NCBI GenBank assembly: GCA_007258455.2
Contig: VDFB02193867.1
Location: forward strand, 531,066,751 to 531,130,750
Source of the DNA: Sequoia sempervirens
Lineage: Eukaryota > Streptophyta > Pinopsida > Cupressales > Cupressaceae
Direction: 5' to 3'
Length of the DNA stretch: 64,000 nt
The translations under genes and the position numbers were made by a program. The first letter of the stretch is position 1. Each line of letters begins with the position of its first letter. Of the stretch, positions 46,387 to 57,050 are shown piece after piece. The notes under the pieces are model-generated. The model had not been told where the DNA came from. It made no database searches and saw only the letters and a program-made list of their open reading frames with translations.

Positions 46387-46837
46387 ATATTGGATGCGTT
46401 CAGGGTCTATGGAGATTCCCTATTCTGAAATAACATGTCCAAGCAACCTACCCTCTGTCACGCCAAAAATGCACTTTTTTTGGTTAAGGGAAACTCCAAA
46501 CTCTCTACACCTTTGAAATACCTTGTATAGATTAGAGACATGATCACTCTGCCTTTTAGAGAACACAGTTAAATCATCAATGTAGATTATTATGCACTTC
46601 CCAACTAGATTTTTAAAGGCAATATCCATGGCATGTTGGGAAGTGGCACCAACATTGATGAGCCCAAAAGGAATTCTCCTGTAAGTGAAGGTTACCCACT
46701 TGGTGGTGAACGTTGTCTTATGGCGATCTTCGTACTGCACCATAACTTGGTTATATCTGTAGTACCCATCGAGGAAGGACATCATTTGGGAGTCATTGAC
46801 AATTTGTAGCACCTCATCTAATGAAGGCACCGGATAG
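46387..46837 (-). pseudogene. Element C reverse transcriptase, 3' part
   Basis: Begins at YPVPSLDEVLQIVNDSQMMS right at the B insertion point. It contains FLDGYYRYNQV, KTTFTTKWVTFTYRRIPFGL, NVGATSQHAMDIAF and the intact catalytic box CIIIYIDDLTVFSKRQSDHV, then FGVSLNQKKCIFGVTEGRLL. A stop follows VISE. The first RT motifs are missing because B interrupts them. Confidence 0.88.
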
Positions 46838-48058
46838 TGTAACATCTAGAAAAATGCAGAAGAAATAGATTAGAGCAAACATGCAATGCAATCTAAAACT
46901 CTAATGCAATCTAAGTTAAGAAATAGAGAACAAAGGAAAGCCAAAACGTAAATAAACTAAACAATCTCACCCAATATGTATGCAATTCCATGCATCATCT
47001 CGATTGCCCTTCTCCATTTTGTCGTTGTAGTATAATTTCCCTCAGATTTTCAAAAGTTTGTGCAAGTATAGCCTATGATAATGATTTAGCAAAACATTGA
47101 AGATTCAAGATAGTTGATCCAAAATTCATAAGATTTTGAGAGAGATTGGAATGAAGAATGGCAGATCAATTTATAGAAAATTGATCATTCGAATGACAGG
47201 TTAGGATTGAAAGATCAACGGACGGTTGAGATCGACAGATTAGACATGCATTACGATAACTGTTAGTGGCAACATGAGTGATACAAATTAGAAATAGAAT
47301 TAAACATTAAATAAATGATTTAATCTTCAAGTTTGGTATTCGAAAATAGAAGAATTATCTTTGCATGACAAAGATAAAGATTGATTAAAGCAACTCTTTG
47401 TTCGAATGCACACACAAGACTTAATTAATTAAATAGGAGTATTTAATTAATCTGCATGTACACGCAATTGAGTTAGCACTCGATGATTGAATGATGTCAC
47501 GAAGAGATTACTCGAGAAAGCCACTCAAACATTAAATCAAGAGTTAACTGGGCGATTTAAATAGATCTTTGAGTCGAGTAAAAGTGAATACTTAGATAAC
47601 TCACATAATTATCCAAATATAGAGGAATGTGTTAAAATAGAATTTATGAATTAAATAATTGATTTAATTCAATATTTGATATTTGAATAATAATTAAATA
47701 AATAAGATTTATTTAATTAAGTGATGAAGGGGTTTAAATGAATAATTAAATAAATAAAATAATTTATTTAATTATAGTTGAAATATGATAAAGGTAAATC
47801 AAATAAGAATTTATTTAATCAAAGAAGAAGGATAAGGTTAATTAGTAACATAATTAAATAAAAAGTGTTTATTTAATTAATCAGATGGAATAAAGAAAAG
47901 AGTGAATTAATTAAATAATTAAGATTATTTAATTAATAGAAGAAATGAAGACCTTCGAGAATAATTAAATAATTGACATTATTTAATCATGACCATGAAG
48001 AATATGAATTATGAAGAATATTGAAGTCACAGGCTTAAACCAGATTTCAGTGTCTACA
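46838..48058 (-). repeat. Element B 3' LTR
   Basis: On the minus strand it starts TGTAGACACTGAAATC at 48058 and ends CTAGATGTTACA at 46838, 1,221 bp. It is full of AATTAAATAAAT and TTTATTTAATTA words (47430-47960), as in the element A LTR. A TATAAATT box lies at about 47169-47176 on the minus strand. Confidence 0.82.
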
Positions 48059-48073
48059 TTTGCCCCTCTTTGA
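48059..48073 (-). other. Polypurine tract of element B
   Basis: The minus strand reads TCAAAGAGGGGCAAA directly before the LTR start. It is identical in its core to the tract of element A at 20107-20121. Confidence 0.85.
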
Positions 48074-48350
48074 TACAATGTCATTTCAGCATTGCGTCAA
48101 AGAAAATTGATAAAAATATGCCCCAGTCATGCCCCAGTGTTAACAGGTGAAGGTATGCCCCCTCGGGAAAATTAACAAATTTTTGAAAATTTTCAAAAAA
48201 AATTGGAAATGATCTCGATTAATCTATTGGATAGCCAAAAATGTCATGGAGTTGATGAAATTGAAATTGGAAATGTTAAGGATGAGTACGGGTTGATTAA
48301 AGTTGGATGTTGACGCGGCCAATAGAAAAGAATGCCACCAAAACCCTAGG

Positions 48351-48358
48351 TATAAATA
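48351..48358 (+). promoter_or_regulatory. TATA box of the antisense PMD gene
   Basis: TATAAATA in the context CCCTAGGTATAAATAGAAATT on the plus strand, with a GGCCAATAG CCAAT-type word about 30 bases upstream (48318-48326). It points rightwards, opposite to element B, towards an exon-like segment (about 48385-48514) and the PMD frame. Confidence 0.55.
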
Positions 48359-48384
48359 GAAATTGGGGTAAAAACCTATTCATT

Positions 48385-48514
48385 TTAACCCACATAGCTT
48401 TGAGATTTGAGATTGTGCTCTGCACCCATAGTGAAGATGTCTCCTGTTCCAAACACCCACCATCGAGCATACAGGATCTAGACCTTCTAGCGGCCAATAG
48501 ACACGGACCCCCCG
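48385..48514 (+). other. Probable 5' untranslated exon of the antisense PMD gene
   Basis: A C-rich exon-like segment after the TATA box, ending CCCCCCG before GTATGT. The only ATG (48437) opens a frame that stops after 14 codons, so the exon is likely non-coding. The proposed intron is 48515-49091, ending TTCCATTGCAG. Confidence 0.4.
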
Positions 48515-48559
48515 GTATGTACCTTAAACTTGACTTGTGAATTTTTGGTTTGCGCGAGT

Positions 48560-49030
48560 TTTTATGCATTTATTTGCTATTTTTGTTATGCGTCATTTTG
48601 TTGAAAAGCTGCATGTGAGTGCATAATCGACGCATTTGCATGCAAATCAACACATTTGTAAAATCACATAGATAGTTAGCATAGGGATTTTGCGGTTCCA
48701 CGCTTTGTTTTTTAGTTCAATGCATTTGATAAATAGCATCACATATGTATTTAAAATAGCTGCATGTGTTTATTTTTCAACGCATTTGTATTTATTTCAA
48801 CGCAATTGTTATTTGATTCACGCAGTTACAAATGATATTTGATTTACACAAATACATTTGTAATTTTGCATGCATTTGCATATTAAAGTGACACACCTGA
48901 AAAAAAATGACGCATGTGTGAAATTAAATTATGCATTTGGTTTTATGCAACGCATTTGTAAAAGAATGACGCATGTGCAAAAGAATGATGCACTTGAAAA
49001 ATAATGACACATTTGAATAGCATTTGATTT
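48560..49030 (+). repeat. Dispersed CGCATTTG motif array inside the proposed intron
   Basis: More than a dozen copies of CGCATTTGNA and close variants (GCATGTG, GCACTTG, ACATTTG), often as ATGACGCATNTG or CAACGCATTTGTA, at irregular spacing of 15-60 bases. No other part of the window shows this word density. It may be a regulatory array or simply decayed short tandem repeats. Confidence 0.65.
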
Positions 49031-49091
49031 ATTCCCTTGCATTAGGATAGATGTTTGATGCTAACATGAGGCATGTATAATTCCATTGCAG

Positions 49092-51185
49092 GTTGTTTTA
49101 GACATTGTATATACGTGAGAGTCAAGACCTATGACTTTTTGCTTCTGACATAGCTTATAGAGTGGAGAGTGACGATTCTTATGGCACCTAGGTCTTCTAC
49201 ATGTGACAAAAATGCCCCAGATTCGGGAAAACCGAGGTCTGTTGATAGTATTATGTGAGCGGTGGCACTCAGAGACTTCTTCTTTTCATCTTCCTACTGG
49301 AGAGGTGACTATTACCTTAGAGGATGTCTACAGGATTTTGAGACTTCCCATTAGAGGCACAAGGGTGAGGTACGATACCTAGAGGGGTGTCGCTGAGATG
49401 TGCAGATACTACCCTCACGCTGACATCAGACAGTTAGAGTTTGATCATTATGAGATTAGATGGCGTGTATTGGCATAGAGATATAGGTGGATAGACTATC
49501 TATTGTGTACATTGACAGGTGGGATAGTGCTTTCTGACTGTCGAGGTCATAGTTTTCCTATGGGTTGGGGGGAGATGTTGATAGGTATGCTAGAGTGATG
49601 GGAGGTATATGCTTGGGGTCCCTATCTCCTTGGCATATTATATTTTCACTTGCATGATATAGCCTATCGAGAGGCTCAGTCCATGATTTGTGGTACCATG
49701 CTCCTGATGGTATGGGTGTGGGAACACATTGCCATTTTTTGGCCACCAGTTATAGTCAATGTACAACATAGATCTCCTTATGCCTTCTGTTATGCGAGGG
49801 AAAAAACTCAGCACCACATGGGAGATACTAGGTATTTCAGACATGTCATTGATACTATGGTATAGTTTACATGGAGACCGTACCTAGGATGTGTAGAGTG
49901 GTTAGATGAGGATGAGCATTTTCTTTTTTTCCACCAGAATCAGTACCTAATTGGGTAGATTGTTTCACATGTCCACATTATTGAGCTCCATTTTCCAGCT
50001 CATGTATTGTGGTAGTTCAGAGAGATACATATGTGCCGAGAGGATGGGTCGAGTTTGCGAGGTCTTCGCGAGAGATCCCCCTATGTGGTCCAGATATTCC
50101 AGTAGCCACTACGGAGGCATATATTGATGGATTGCAGGTAGTTCCATGGGGATGGAGAGATGGTGTAGCAGATCCAAGTACCATAGAGGCTTATGATCAG
50201 TGGTGGGTTGTGCATAGGTTGATTCCCCTTACATATCCAGATCAGGTTGCGCCGATAGAGTGGCGAGGGATAGGACCGCATGACAGGAGTGTCAGAGGTA
50301 GAGGTTAGAGAGGTGGAGGGGGCCATGGTGATGATAGAGATGGTGGTGGAGGTGGTCGGTGAGGTGGTAGGAGAGGGAGGTGTGGATGGAGGGGATGAGG
50401 GCCACCATTATGACCGATTTGTGAGGAGGGACCGGGAGAGGAGGATGTGCCCATACCAGTTATTGATAGAGGTGGGGAGGAGGTGCACGTTGAGATTGGC
50501 GGAGAGGAGGTCATTCCAGAGGTTCCTGTAGAGGAGGCAGACAGAGAGGAGGCGAAGATTGTTGCCCTTGGCTTACTAGGTTCCTATCAGGATGATGATG
50601 AGGAGGAGGATGATCATGAGCGGGATATTCAGGATAGGATTCTGGAGGAGCTGAAGGATGAGGATGATGGTGTACCTAAGGTGAGACAGGTTGACACAAA
50701 GGCAGTTGATTCTGGCACTACTACACTTCGAGCCTAGGTTGCATCCTTGGAGGAGTAGATGAGGGTGATGATGTCTAAGAGAGATTTGTTACAAATGGAG
50801 AGGGACAAAGCCATCATGGATAGAGATCAGGCCATAGCTTAGAGGCTAGAGACCGAGCAGAGATTCACAGAGATCAGAGCGCTATGTATTGGGCTAGCAG
50901 CTGCATTTTCTAGAGAGTTAGTCAGAGCCGGGGAGAGGGAGGCTTATTATTAAGATTTATATGAGACAATAGTTCCTCCAGAGAGACGGGCCCTGAGCTA
51001 TTCAGAGGCACATAGTGGGAGGTCTCAGACTAGGACCCACTCCAGGATAGTTAGGACATAGGGTGTTGAGCAGCCATGTAGAGCTAGTCCATATGACAGG
51101 CCCCACTCAGGTCACAGGTCATCGGGTTCCCAACATCAGTCGTCTGCACACTCTAGCCATGATAGCAGTGGTAGTTCAGGATAGG
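49092..51185 (+). pseudogene. Antisense plant-mobile-domain (PMD) protein gene carried by element B
   Basis: A likely start is ATG at 49181 (MAPRSSTCDKNAPDSGKPRS). A frame change near 49255 leads to the PMD core in one frame: LCERWHSETSSFHLPTGEVT, LEDVYRILRLPIRGTRV, YLLCTLTGGIVLSDCRGHSF, AWGPYLLGILYFHLHDIAYR, TMLLMVWVWEHI, WRPYLGCVEWLDEDEHFL and VSHVHIIELHFPAHVL. These match the order of the plant mobile (aminotransferase-like) domain. A second frame change near 50010 restores the first frame: VATTEAYIDGLQVVPWGW, a Gly/Arg-rich stretch, an acidic stretch (DDDEEEDDHERDI), a coiled-coil part and a Ser/His-rich end (SSAHSSHDSSGSSG). Several stops show it is dead. PMD proteins of host plants act in transposon silencing; TE-borne copies are known in MULE and Tat-type elements. 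Confidence 0.82.
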
Positions 51186-53575
51186 GACACTTCTTGATAT
51201 GTACCGAGACATTGTATTATGATTATATAGCCTGCGGGTTTCCATATTTATTAATACATTATGACATTGTGATGTGACATTGTTGAGTGATATATATATA
51301 TATGATTTTGGTGGCGATTCTCATGATATGCATTTCTATTTATTGATCATGCAGTCATTGATTTGTACATTTTATTTCTATATGAGATTCCTATGTGATA
51401 GATGATTGTATCTACTTTATGATGTGTTTATGCAGCCTATGATGTGAAGTTGATTCTATGTGACGTTGAATTTTATAGTTATGAGATGTAATATGATGTT
51501 ATATGTACTGTACTTTCTACATGTGATGCTATGCAGATGTAATGCGGTGCATGTATTTAAATTTGTTATGTACATGGGATGCTTATGATATGTAATCTAT
51601 GATGAGAATGTCTATTATTCCACGATGTCTTAGATATAATAAATGCCTATATGTTTTTATATTTTCTAATGCAAGATGTATGTATGATTGATGATGTGTG
51701 ATTTGGAAATGATATTTTCTAACATGAATGTGTATGCAGGATGATTTATATTGGTGTGTGTCACAAGACTCCGTCATAATGCAAGAAAGAAGAACTGTTA
51801 GTGCAGAAAGAAAGATTGAGAAATAATGAAAGAAATGTGATGGATGTTAGTATTAGAAATCTTTGATCTTTCGCTGTATCACAAAAGGTGTTGCAATTTA
51901 TCATCATTGAGCGGGACTAATACAAATGGAGAAAAACACCATGATATGACATAGATCAAGGTGTTCAAAGCCATCCACTTGCTAACAACATATAGTCACA
52001 AACAAGGATTGTCGTTAACTCATACTAAGAGCACAAGTTGCCCCAGTCTTTTTGTCAAGACAAACCACAGACAACAAACAAAGTAAAAGATGGGTCATGA
52101 GACATCATCGCTCCTCTAAATCCTTCATGGGACATCCCTGAGGAAACTAGTAACATGACTCAAAATCCAAATTTAAAAGATAGTTGATAGACATCAGTCA
52201 AAGAAAATAGAATTCTGATACATCGTTGCTTCTCTAAATCCTTCATGAGACATCCTTGATAAAGCTAGTAACATAATTCCCATCATAAAGTTGAATGAAA
52301 TGATAAGATAAATAAATCAGAAAATCAAAATTCCAATAAAATATTTGCCAAAACTTGATCTATTTGTTTGATTTGTTTTGATTGATAAAAGAATTGATTG
52401 ATAGAGCCTGATTTCAGGAGATACACATACCAAATAAAACTATGAGTCTAGTTTCAATGTTATGACTATCTATATAAGGCATGACAAAGCTTGGTTTCAG
52501 AAAGACATGTATCATATAAGACTTTGAGTCAGATGTCATTGATGTGATAACCTATGTAAGGCTATGTTTGATTGTTTGACAATGTCGATTATGCAGGAAG
52601 GACTCATCTTGTATAAGACATAGATTGTTTTGTTGATAATAGTATTAAGGAAGGACTCATCCTAAATAATACATAGGTTGATTGTTATGATGATGTCTAT
52701 TTCTAGGAAGGACAAATCTTGTAGTAGACATCAGTTGATCTGTTTTGATTGTTTCCTTTGGCAATTTGTTTGATTTGACTTAGAGACATTGCTGACTTGT
52801 TCACTAGATTGATGCATGACATGATATGATGTGTGGATAATTGACTGTGTGTGACAACAAACCCTAAAGGACTGACCTAGTGCAGCCTCGGGGGCTCATC
52901 AATTGATGGCCTTGCCTATGTTATACACGCAGAGACCTCATAGTTCGACATGACCAATGACCTTGTCATATAGACATATGGATTGAATCATGAATTTATA
53001 CAGACAAACCTAAATGGACTGACCTAATGCCTCAGGGGCACATCGGTAGATGGCCTTTCCTACGTCCAGTCACAGAGGAAACGTAGTTCGACAAATGAGA
53101 AAGACTGACAAGTATGATTGACTCTGACTATTTTTTTTGGATTTTTGACATGTTTTGATTTTTTTTGTCATTTTGAAGTTTTTTGATGTTTTTTGTGTTT
53201 TCTCAGGTAATTTTGTGATGTTTTTGGATTTTTCCTATGGTTTTACGTCTTCAACAAAGCTAATGTAAGAACCAATATATCTCACATCAAGTGTTTTCCC
53301 CCAGTCGAGTATAAGACCAATTGATTATGAATAGGGTAAAATGGGGGATATGAAATGCACTCGATGTCAATTGTTCCAAGTTATGGGAAATACTACCACT
53401 TATTATGAATGGTATGTACAAGTGATGGATAGGAAAGATAATTGATATGTACAGGGATAGGTAGTATGTACAAGGATAGAGTGTATGCACAGGGATGAGG
53501 ACTATGTATAGGGATAAGGAATATGTATAGGGATTAGATTAGAATGATAGTAGACAAAGGAGAAGACTCAACTAC
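51186..53575. other. Element B spacer between PMD gene and pol, with small tandem repeats
   Basis: Non-coding. Repeats seen: a block with CTAAATCCTTCATGGGACAT at about 52100-52160 recurs about 120 bases on; AGGAAGGACTCATCTTGTAT-type words at 52598, 52653 and 52706 (period about 54); CAAACCCTAAAGGACTGACC at 52857 recurs at 53005 (offset 148). A T-rich GGATTTTTGACATGTTTTG tract at 53125-53250 mirrors the A-rich tract of element A. TATAGGGAT words repeat at 53440-53540. Confidence 0.6.
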
Positions 53576-53581
53576 ACATGG

Positions 53582-53740
53582 CACCTGTTTGCCAGGTTTT
53601 CACCATGGTACTTATCCAAAACACCACCAAAGTGGTTTTCACTATTGGATGAATTATTTCTTTTTACTATTTTCTAGATTATCTAATTTTTTTAGTGTTA
53701 CCAAGACACCTATTTGCCAGGTTTTCACCTTGGTAACGAT
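53582..53740 (-). repeat. Duplicated hairpin motif of element B
   Basis: On the plus strand CACCTGTTTGCCAGGTTTTC at 53582 and CACCTATTTGCCAGGTTTTC at 53707. The minus strand reads GAAAACCTGGCAAACAGGTG, with the same neighbouring GGATAAGTACCATG words as in element A at 18292-18350. It lies just downstream of the pol stop (53797). Confidence 0.75.
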
Positions 53741-53796
53741 TTTTTTGATTTATGATTTTTTTGTATTTTCCCTAATTAAGACAAGGCTCTCAGAAG

Positions 53797-55020
53797 TTAT
53801 GCGTAGAACTTCTTCAGATGAAGACTATTGATTGGGGAGGACAATGGTTCCCCTTCAGGAGTAGAAAGTTGATATACTCCTGATCCAAAGGCTTCTGTAA
53901 CAATATAAGGTCCTAACTAGTTTGGTTCAAACTTTCCTAGTTTTTCTCTTTCTGCTTGATTCTTCGGGTTCTCTATTAAAACTAGGTCACCAATGTCAAA
54001 TTTTATGTTCAAGACCTTCCTATTATAGCTACGACGAAGGTGATTCTGATATGCTTGGAGATGGTCTAGTGCCTTCTGTCTTCCCTCATCTAGGAATTCT
54101 AGCTCATGGAGTCTCGTTACTCGGTACTCTTCATCATCAATGTGGCCTTTCAAGGATACCCTCAGGGAAGGAATCTCAACCTCAATAGGAAGAATAGCTT
54201 TAGAACCAAATATTTGTGAATAGGGAGTGGCGCCAGTGGGAGTACAAATACTTGTGCGATAGGCCCATAAGGTGGGATTAAGCTATAAATGCCAATCATG
54301 GCCAGCATCATTGACAGTCTTCTTGAGGATACTAATGATAGTTTTGTTAGATTCCTTGGCTTGGCCATTACCTTGTGGGTAGTATGGAGTGGGAAAATGA
54401 TGTTGAATATGAAATTCATCACAAAGATGGCAGACTTCTTGATTCTTAAATGGGTGGCCATTATCAGTGATTATGGACTGAGGGACACCATATCAACAGA
54501 TGATATAGTTCAGGATAAACTTAGAGATCTGTGTGTTGGTAATATATGTCATTGGAATAGCCTCAATCCACTTTGTAAAGTACTCAGTGGCAGTAATGAT
54601 GAATTTTTGGTCATTAGATGATGTGGGATGGATCTTACCTATGAGGTTGACTCCCCATTGGGCAAAGGGCCATGGTGACATTATAGGATGGAGCTCCTAT
54701 GCTGGTGCATGTATCAAGTCTCCATGAACTTGGCATTGCCAACATTTCTTTACAAAGACATATGAATCCTTTTCCATCGTAGGCCAATAATAACCCAGTC
54801 TCATAATCTTTTTGGCTAAGGTAGGACCGCTAGAATGGGAACCACATATACCCTCATGCACCCCATGCAAGGTTGCTTGTGCTTCATTAGAATCAAGACA
54901 TCTCAGTAGGGTATTATCTATGGTGTGTCTATATAGGGTGTCTCCGACGATGGTGTATTTAGCTGAATTACGGAAGGAATGTCCTACATTGGTTGTTTGA
55001 GAGGCAAGTGGGTATGATTT
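53797..55020 (-). pseudogene. Element B integrase
   Basis: The zinc-binding part reads GVHEGICGSHSSGPTLAKKI and FVKKCWQCQVHGD (HHCC). Core: PFAQWGVNLIGKIHP (first catalytic Asp changed to Asn), ITATEYFTKWIEAIP, SIITDNGHPF (second Asp kept), TPYYPQGNGQAKESNKTIIS (Glu kept). C-terminus: LDEGRQKALDHLQAYQNHLR, then FDIGDLVLIENPKNQ and a LHLKKFYA end with stop at 53797. Stops near 54493 and 54290 break the frame. Confidence 0.9.
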
Positions 55021-55640
55021 CGGCATGAAAGTAGTCATAGATTTCTTTGTACCATGGGGAATCAGGACCAAGAATGTCACATACCATTTCAAAATATGGG
55101 ATATCATAGGCTGGGACCAAAATTTTTTCTACCAAAAACTCAAACTTAGGCATGTTGTTAGGAATGTCCAGAAGTGATGCAATTGTAGCCATAGTGTCTG
55201 CTGCACTGTTTAAAACATAAGGTATCTTATGAAATTCAACTTTGTCAAAGTACTCTTTAAAGCTATCAGCCATGTGTTTGTATGGAGCAAGCTTCTCATC
55301 CTTAGTCTCATAATAATCATTTACTTGTCTGATTACTAGTTGAGAATCACCATATACCTATAGGTTCCTAATTTTACACTTGACTGCCATGCATAACCCT
55401 GTCACTAGAGCTTCATACTCTGCTATGTTGTTAGTACATGGGAATGCAATCCTGAATGACTTAGGGATGGAATCACCCTGTGGTGTGATAAACAGTATAC
55501 CAGCCACTAAGCCATGTTTTGTATGTGAGCCATCAAAGTACAGTTTACATGTTGTGTTTGTGTCGATGGTGAATATAAAATCATGAGGAAATTCTATAAC
55601 TAATGGGTGATTTGCTTGTATTGGTGCATCGGCTAACTAA
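55021..55640 (-). pseudogene. Element B archaeal-type RNase H
   Basis: Catalytic stations are visible in order: KLYFDGSHTKHGLVAGI (Asp), CTNNIAEYEALVTGLCMAV (Glu), VYGDSQLVIRQVNDYY (Asp) and the C-terminal SAADTMATIASL (Asp). It lies after the canonical RNase H and before integrase, the usual position in Tat elements. A stop occurs before VYGDSQ, and the frame shifts near 55020 where integrase starts. Confidence 0.85.
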
Positions 55641-56170
55641 TCCACAATGACTTGTCCTTTAATAGCCTTTCTTTTTACGTATTGGATATCATACTCACTA
55701 AGTATCATAACCCATTTGGCCAGTCGCCCTATTAATGTTACCTTGCTGAGAAGATATTTCAAAGGATCTATTTTAGTAATCAACATTGTTTGATGGTTCA
55801 ACATATAGTGCCTTAGTTTTTGGGTAGCAAATACTATTGCAAGACAGGAACGTTAAATGGCACTATTGTTGAGCTCATAACCTAAAAAATTCTGACTGAT
55901 ATATTAGACTACCCTTTCATGACCTTCATCATCATTTTGTGCAAGCAATGCTCCAAGTGATGAATGGGTTGCTGTAATATAAAGAATCAATGGTCGTCCT
56001 TCAATAGGTGGCATTAAGACTAGTGGTGTGAGTAAATATTCTTTAATCAGTTGAAAAGCCTCTCCACACCTAGTTGTCCATGCAAAGGGTACCCCTTTCT
56101 TAAGTAGATGTTGAAAAGGATCTGTCTTATCTACTAATAGCACTATAAATCTTCTGATGGATTGCAGTCT
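55641..56170 (-). pseudogene. Element B canonical RNase H
   Basis: The connection is LLVDKTDPFQHLLKKGVPFA and WTTRCGEAFQLIKEYLLTP. The domain has LILYITATHSSLGALLAQND (the catalytic Asp position of Yx[TS]D is now Ala-Thr), then ISQNFLGYELNN, KLRHYMLNHQTMLI and LIGRLAKWVMILSEYDIQYV. There are several stops. Confidence 0.82.
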
Positions 56171-57050
56171 TCCTTATAATGTCCTTAGTTGACTAAGATT
56201 AGTTGGTGGGGGAATGTCTATGATTTCTTTTACCTTGGTCGGATCCACTTCAATGCCTCGTCTGGAAATGATATAGCCTAAAATATTTCTTGACTTGACT
56301 CCAAACACACATTTCTTGGGATTGAGTCTCACTTTATACTTCTTTGGCCTTTGAAATATCTTGTCTAAAACTTGTAAATGTTATGCCCTTGTCTTGGATT
56401 TAACAATAAGGTCATTGACATAATCCTCCATAAGAGTGTGTACTAGATCATGAAAGATGGTGGTCATGGCACGTTGATAGGTTGCTCCAGCATTTTTGAG
56501 TCCAAAGGGCATAACATTCCAACAATAAGTTCCCCAAGGACAAGTGAAATTTTTCTTAGGTTGGTCTTTAGTTGCAATTCTGATCTGGTTATATCCTGAA
56601 AATCCATCCATAAGGGATAGCATCTCATACCCTGCTGTCATGTCTACTATCATGTCTATGTTAGGCAAAGGGAAGTCATCCTTAGGACAAACCTTGTTGA
56701 TATCTCTGAAATCAGTGTAGATGCGGATTCCCCCTGTTGGTTTAGTGACTAGTACAAGATTGGAAATCCAATCTGCATAGTCGATTGATCTAATGAAACC
56801 AACGTCTAATAGTTTCTTGAGTTATGCCTTGACTAGTAAATCAATTTGTGGATGCATTTTCCTCAATTTATGTTTCACTGGTTTGACGCCTAGTTGTAAG
56901 GTTAAGCGATCTAGAACAAGTTCAGGATCCAACCCAGGTATGTCTACATATGACCAAGCAAAATTTATCTCTCTCTATGCAAAGAAGTTGTGGAATTCTA
57001 GGTGCTCTTTTGTTAATGACGCTGCAAAATAAACTAGTCAAGGATTCTCT
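56171..57050 (-). pseudogene. Element B reverse transcriptase
   Basis: Motifs: IDYADWISNLVLVTKPTGGI, TDFRDINKVCPKDDFPLPNI, LSLMDGFSGYNQIRIATKDQ, NFTCPWGTYCWNVMPFGLKN and AGATYQRAMTTIFHDLV. The catalytic box is DYVNDLIVKSK, where the second residue of YVDD is Asn. NPKKCVFGVKSRNILGYIIS and IEVDPTKVKEIIDIPPPTN follow. The stop after SKTRA and the YVND change mark it as inactive. Confidence 0.9.

Larger units (their letters stand above)
44468..46837 (-). mobile_element. Element C: Ty3/gypsy pol pseudogene (RT, RNase H, integrase)
   Basis: A gypsy polyprotein reads leftwards from 46837 and ends at a TGA at 44468 after VNGQHLKHYFQA. Its 5' side is cut within the RT at 46837, where element B begins with TGTAACATC; the rest of C should lie beyond the other end of B, outside this window. 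No extra archaeal RNase H lies between RNase H and integrase. The giant frame lies downstream on the same strand, so C and the giant frame may belong to one large element. Confidence 0.88.

Noticed and set aside
46838..48058. A separate solo LTR rather than the LTR of element B
   Set aside because: A polypurine tract lies directly next to it and B pol follows in the right orientation; start and tract match element A.
53544..53831. Plus-strand 95-codon frame
   Set aside because: It overlaps the conserved non-coding hairpin motif and the antisense end of B integrase; no coding resemblance.
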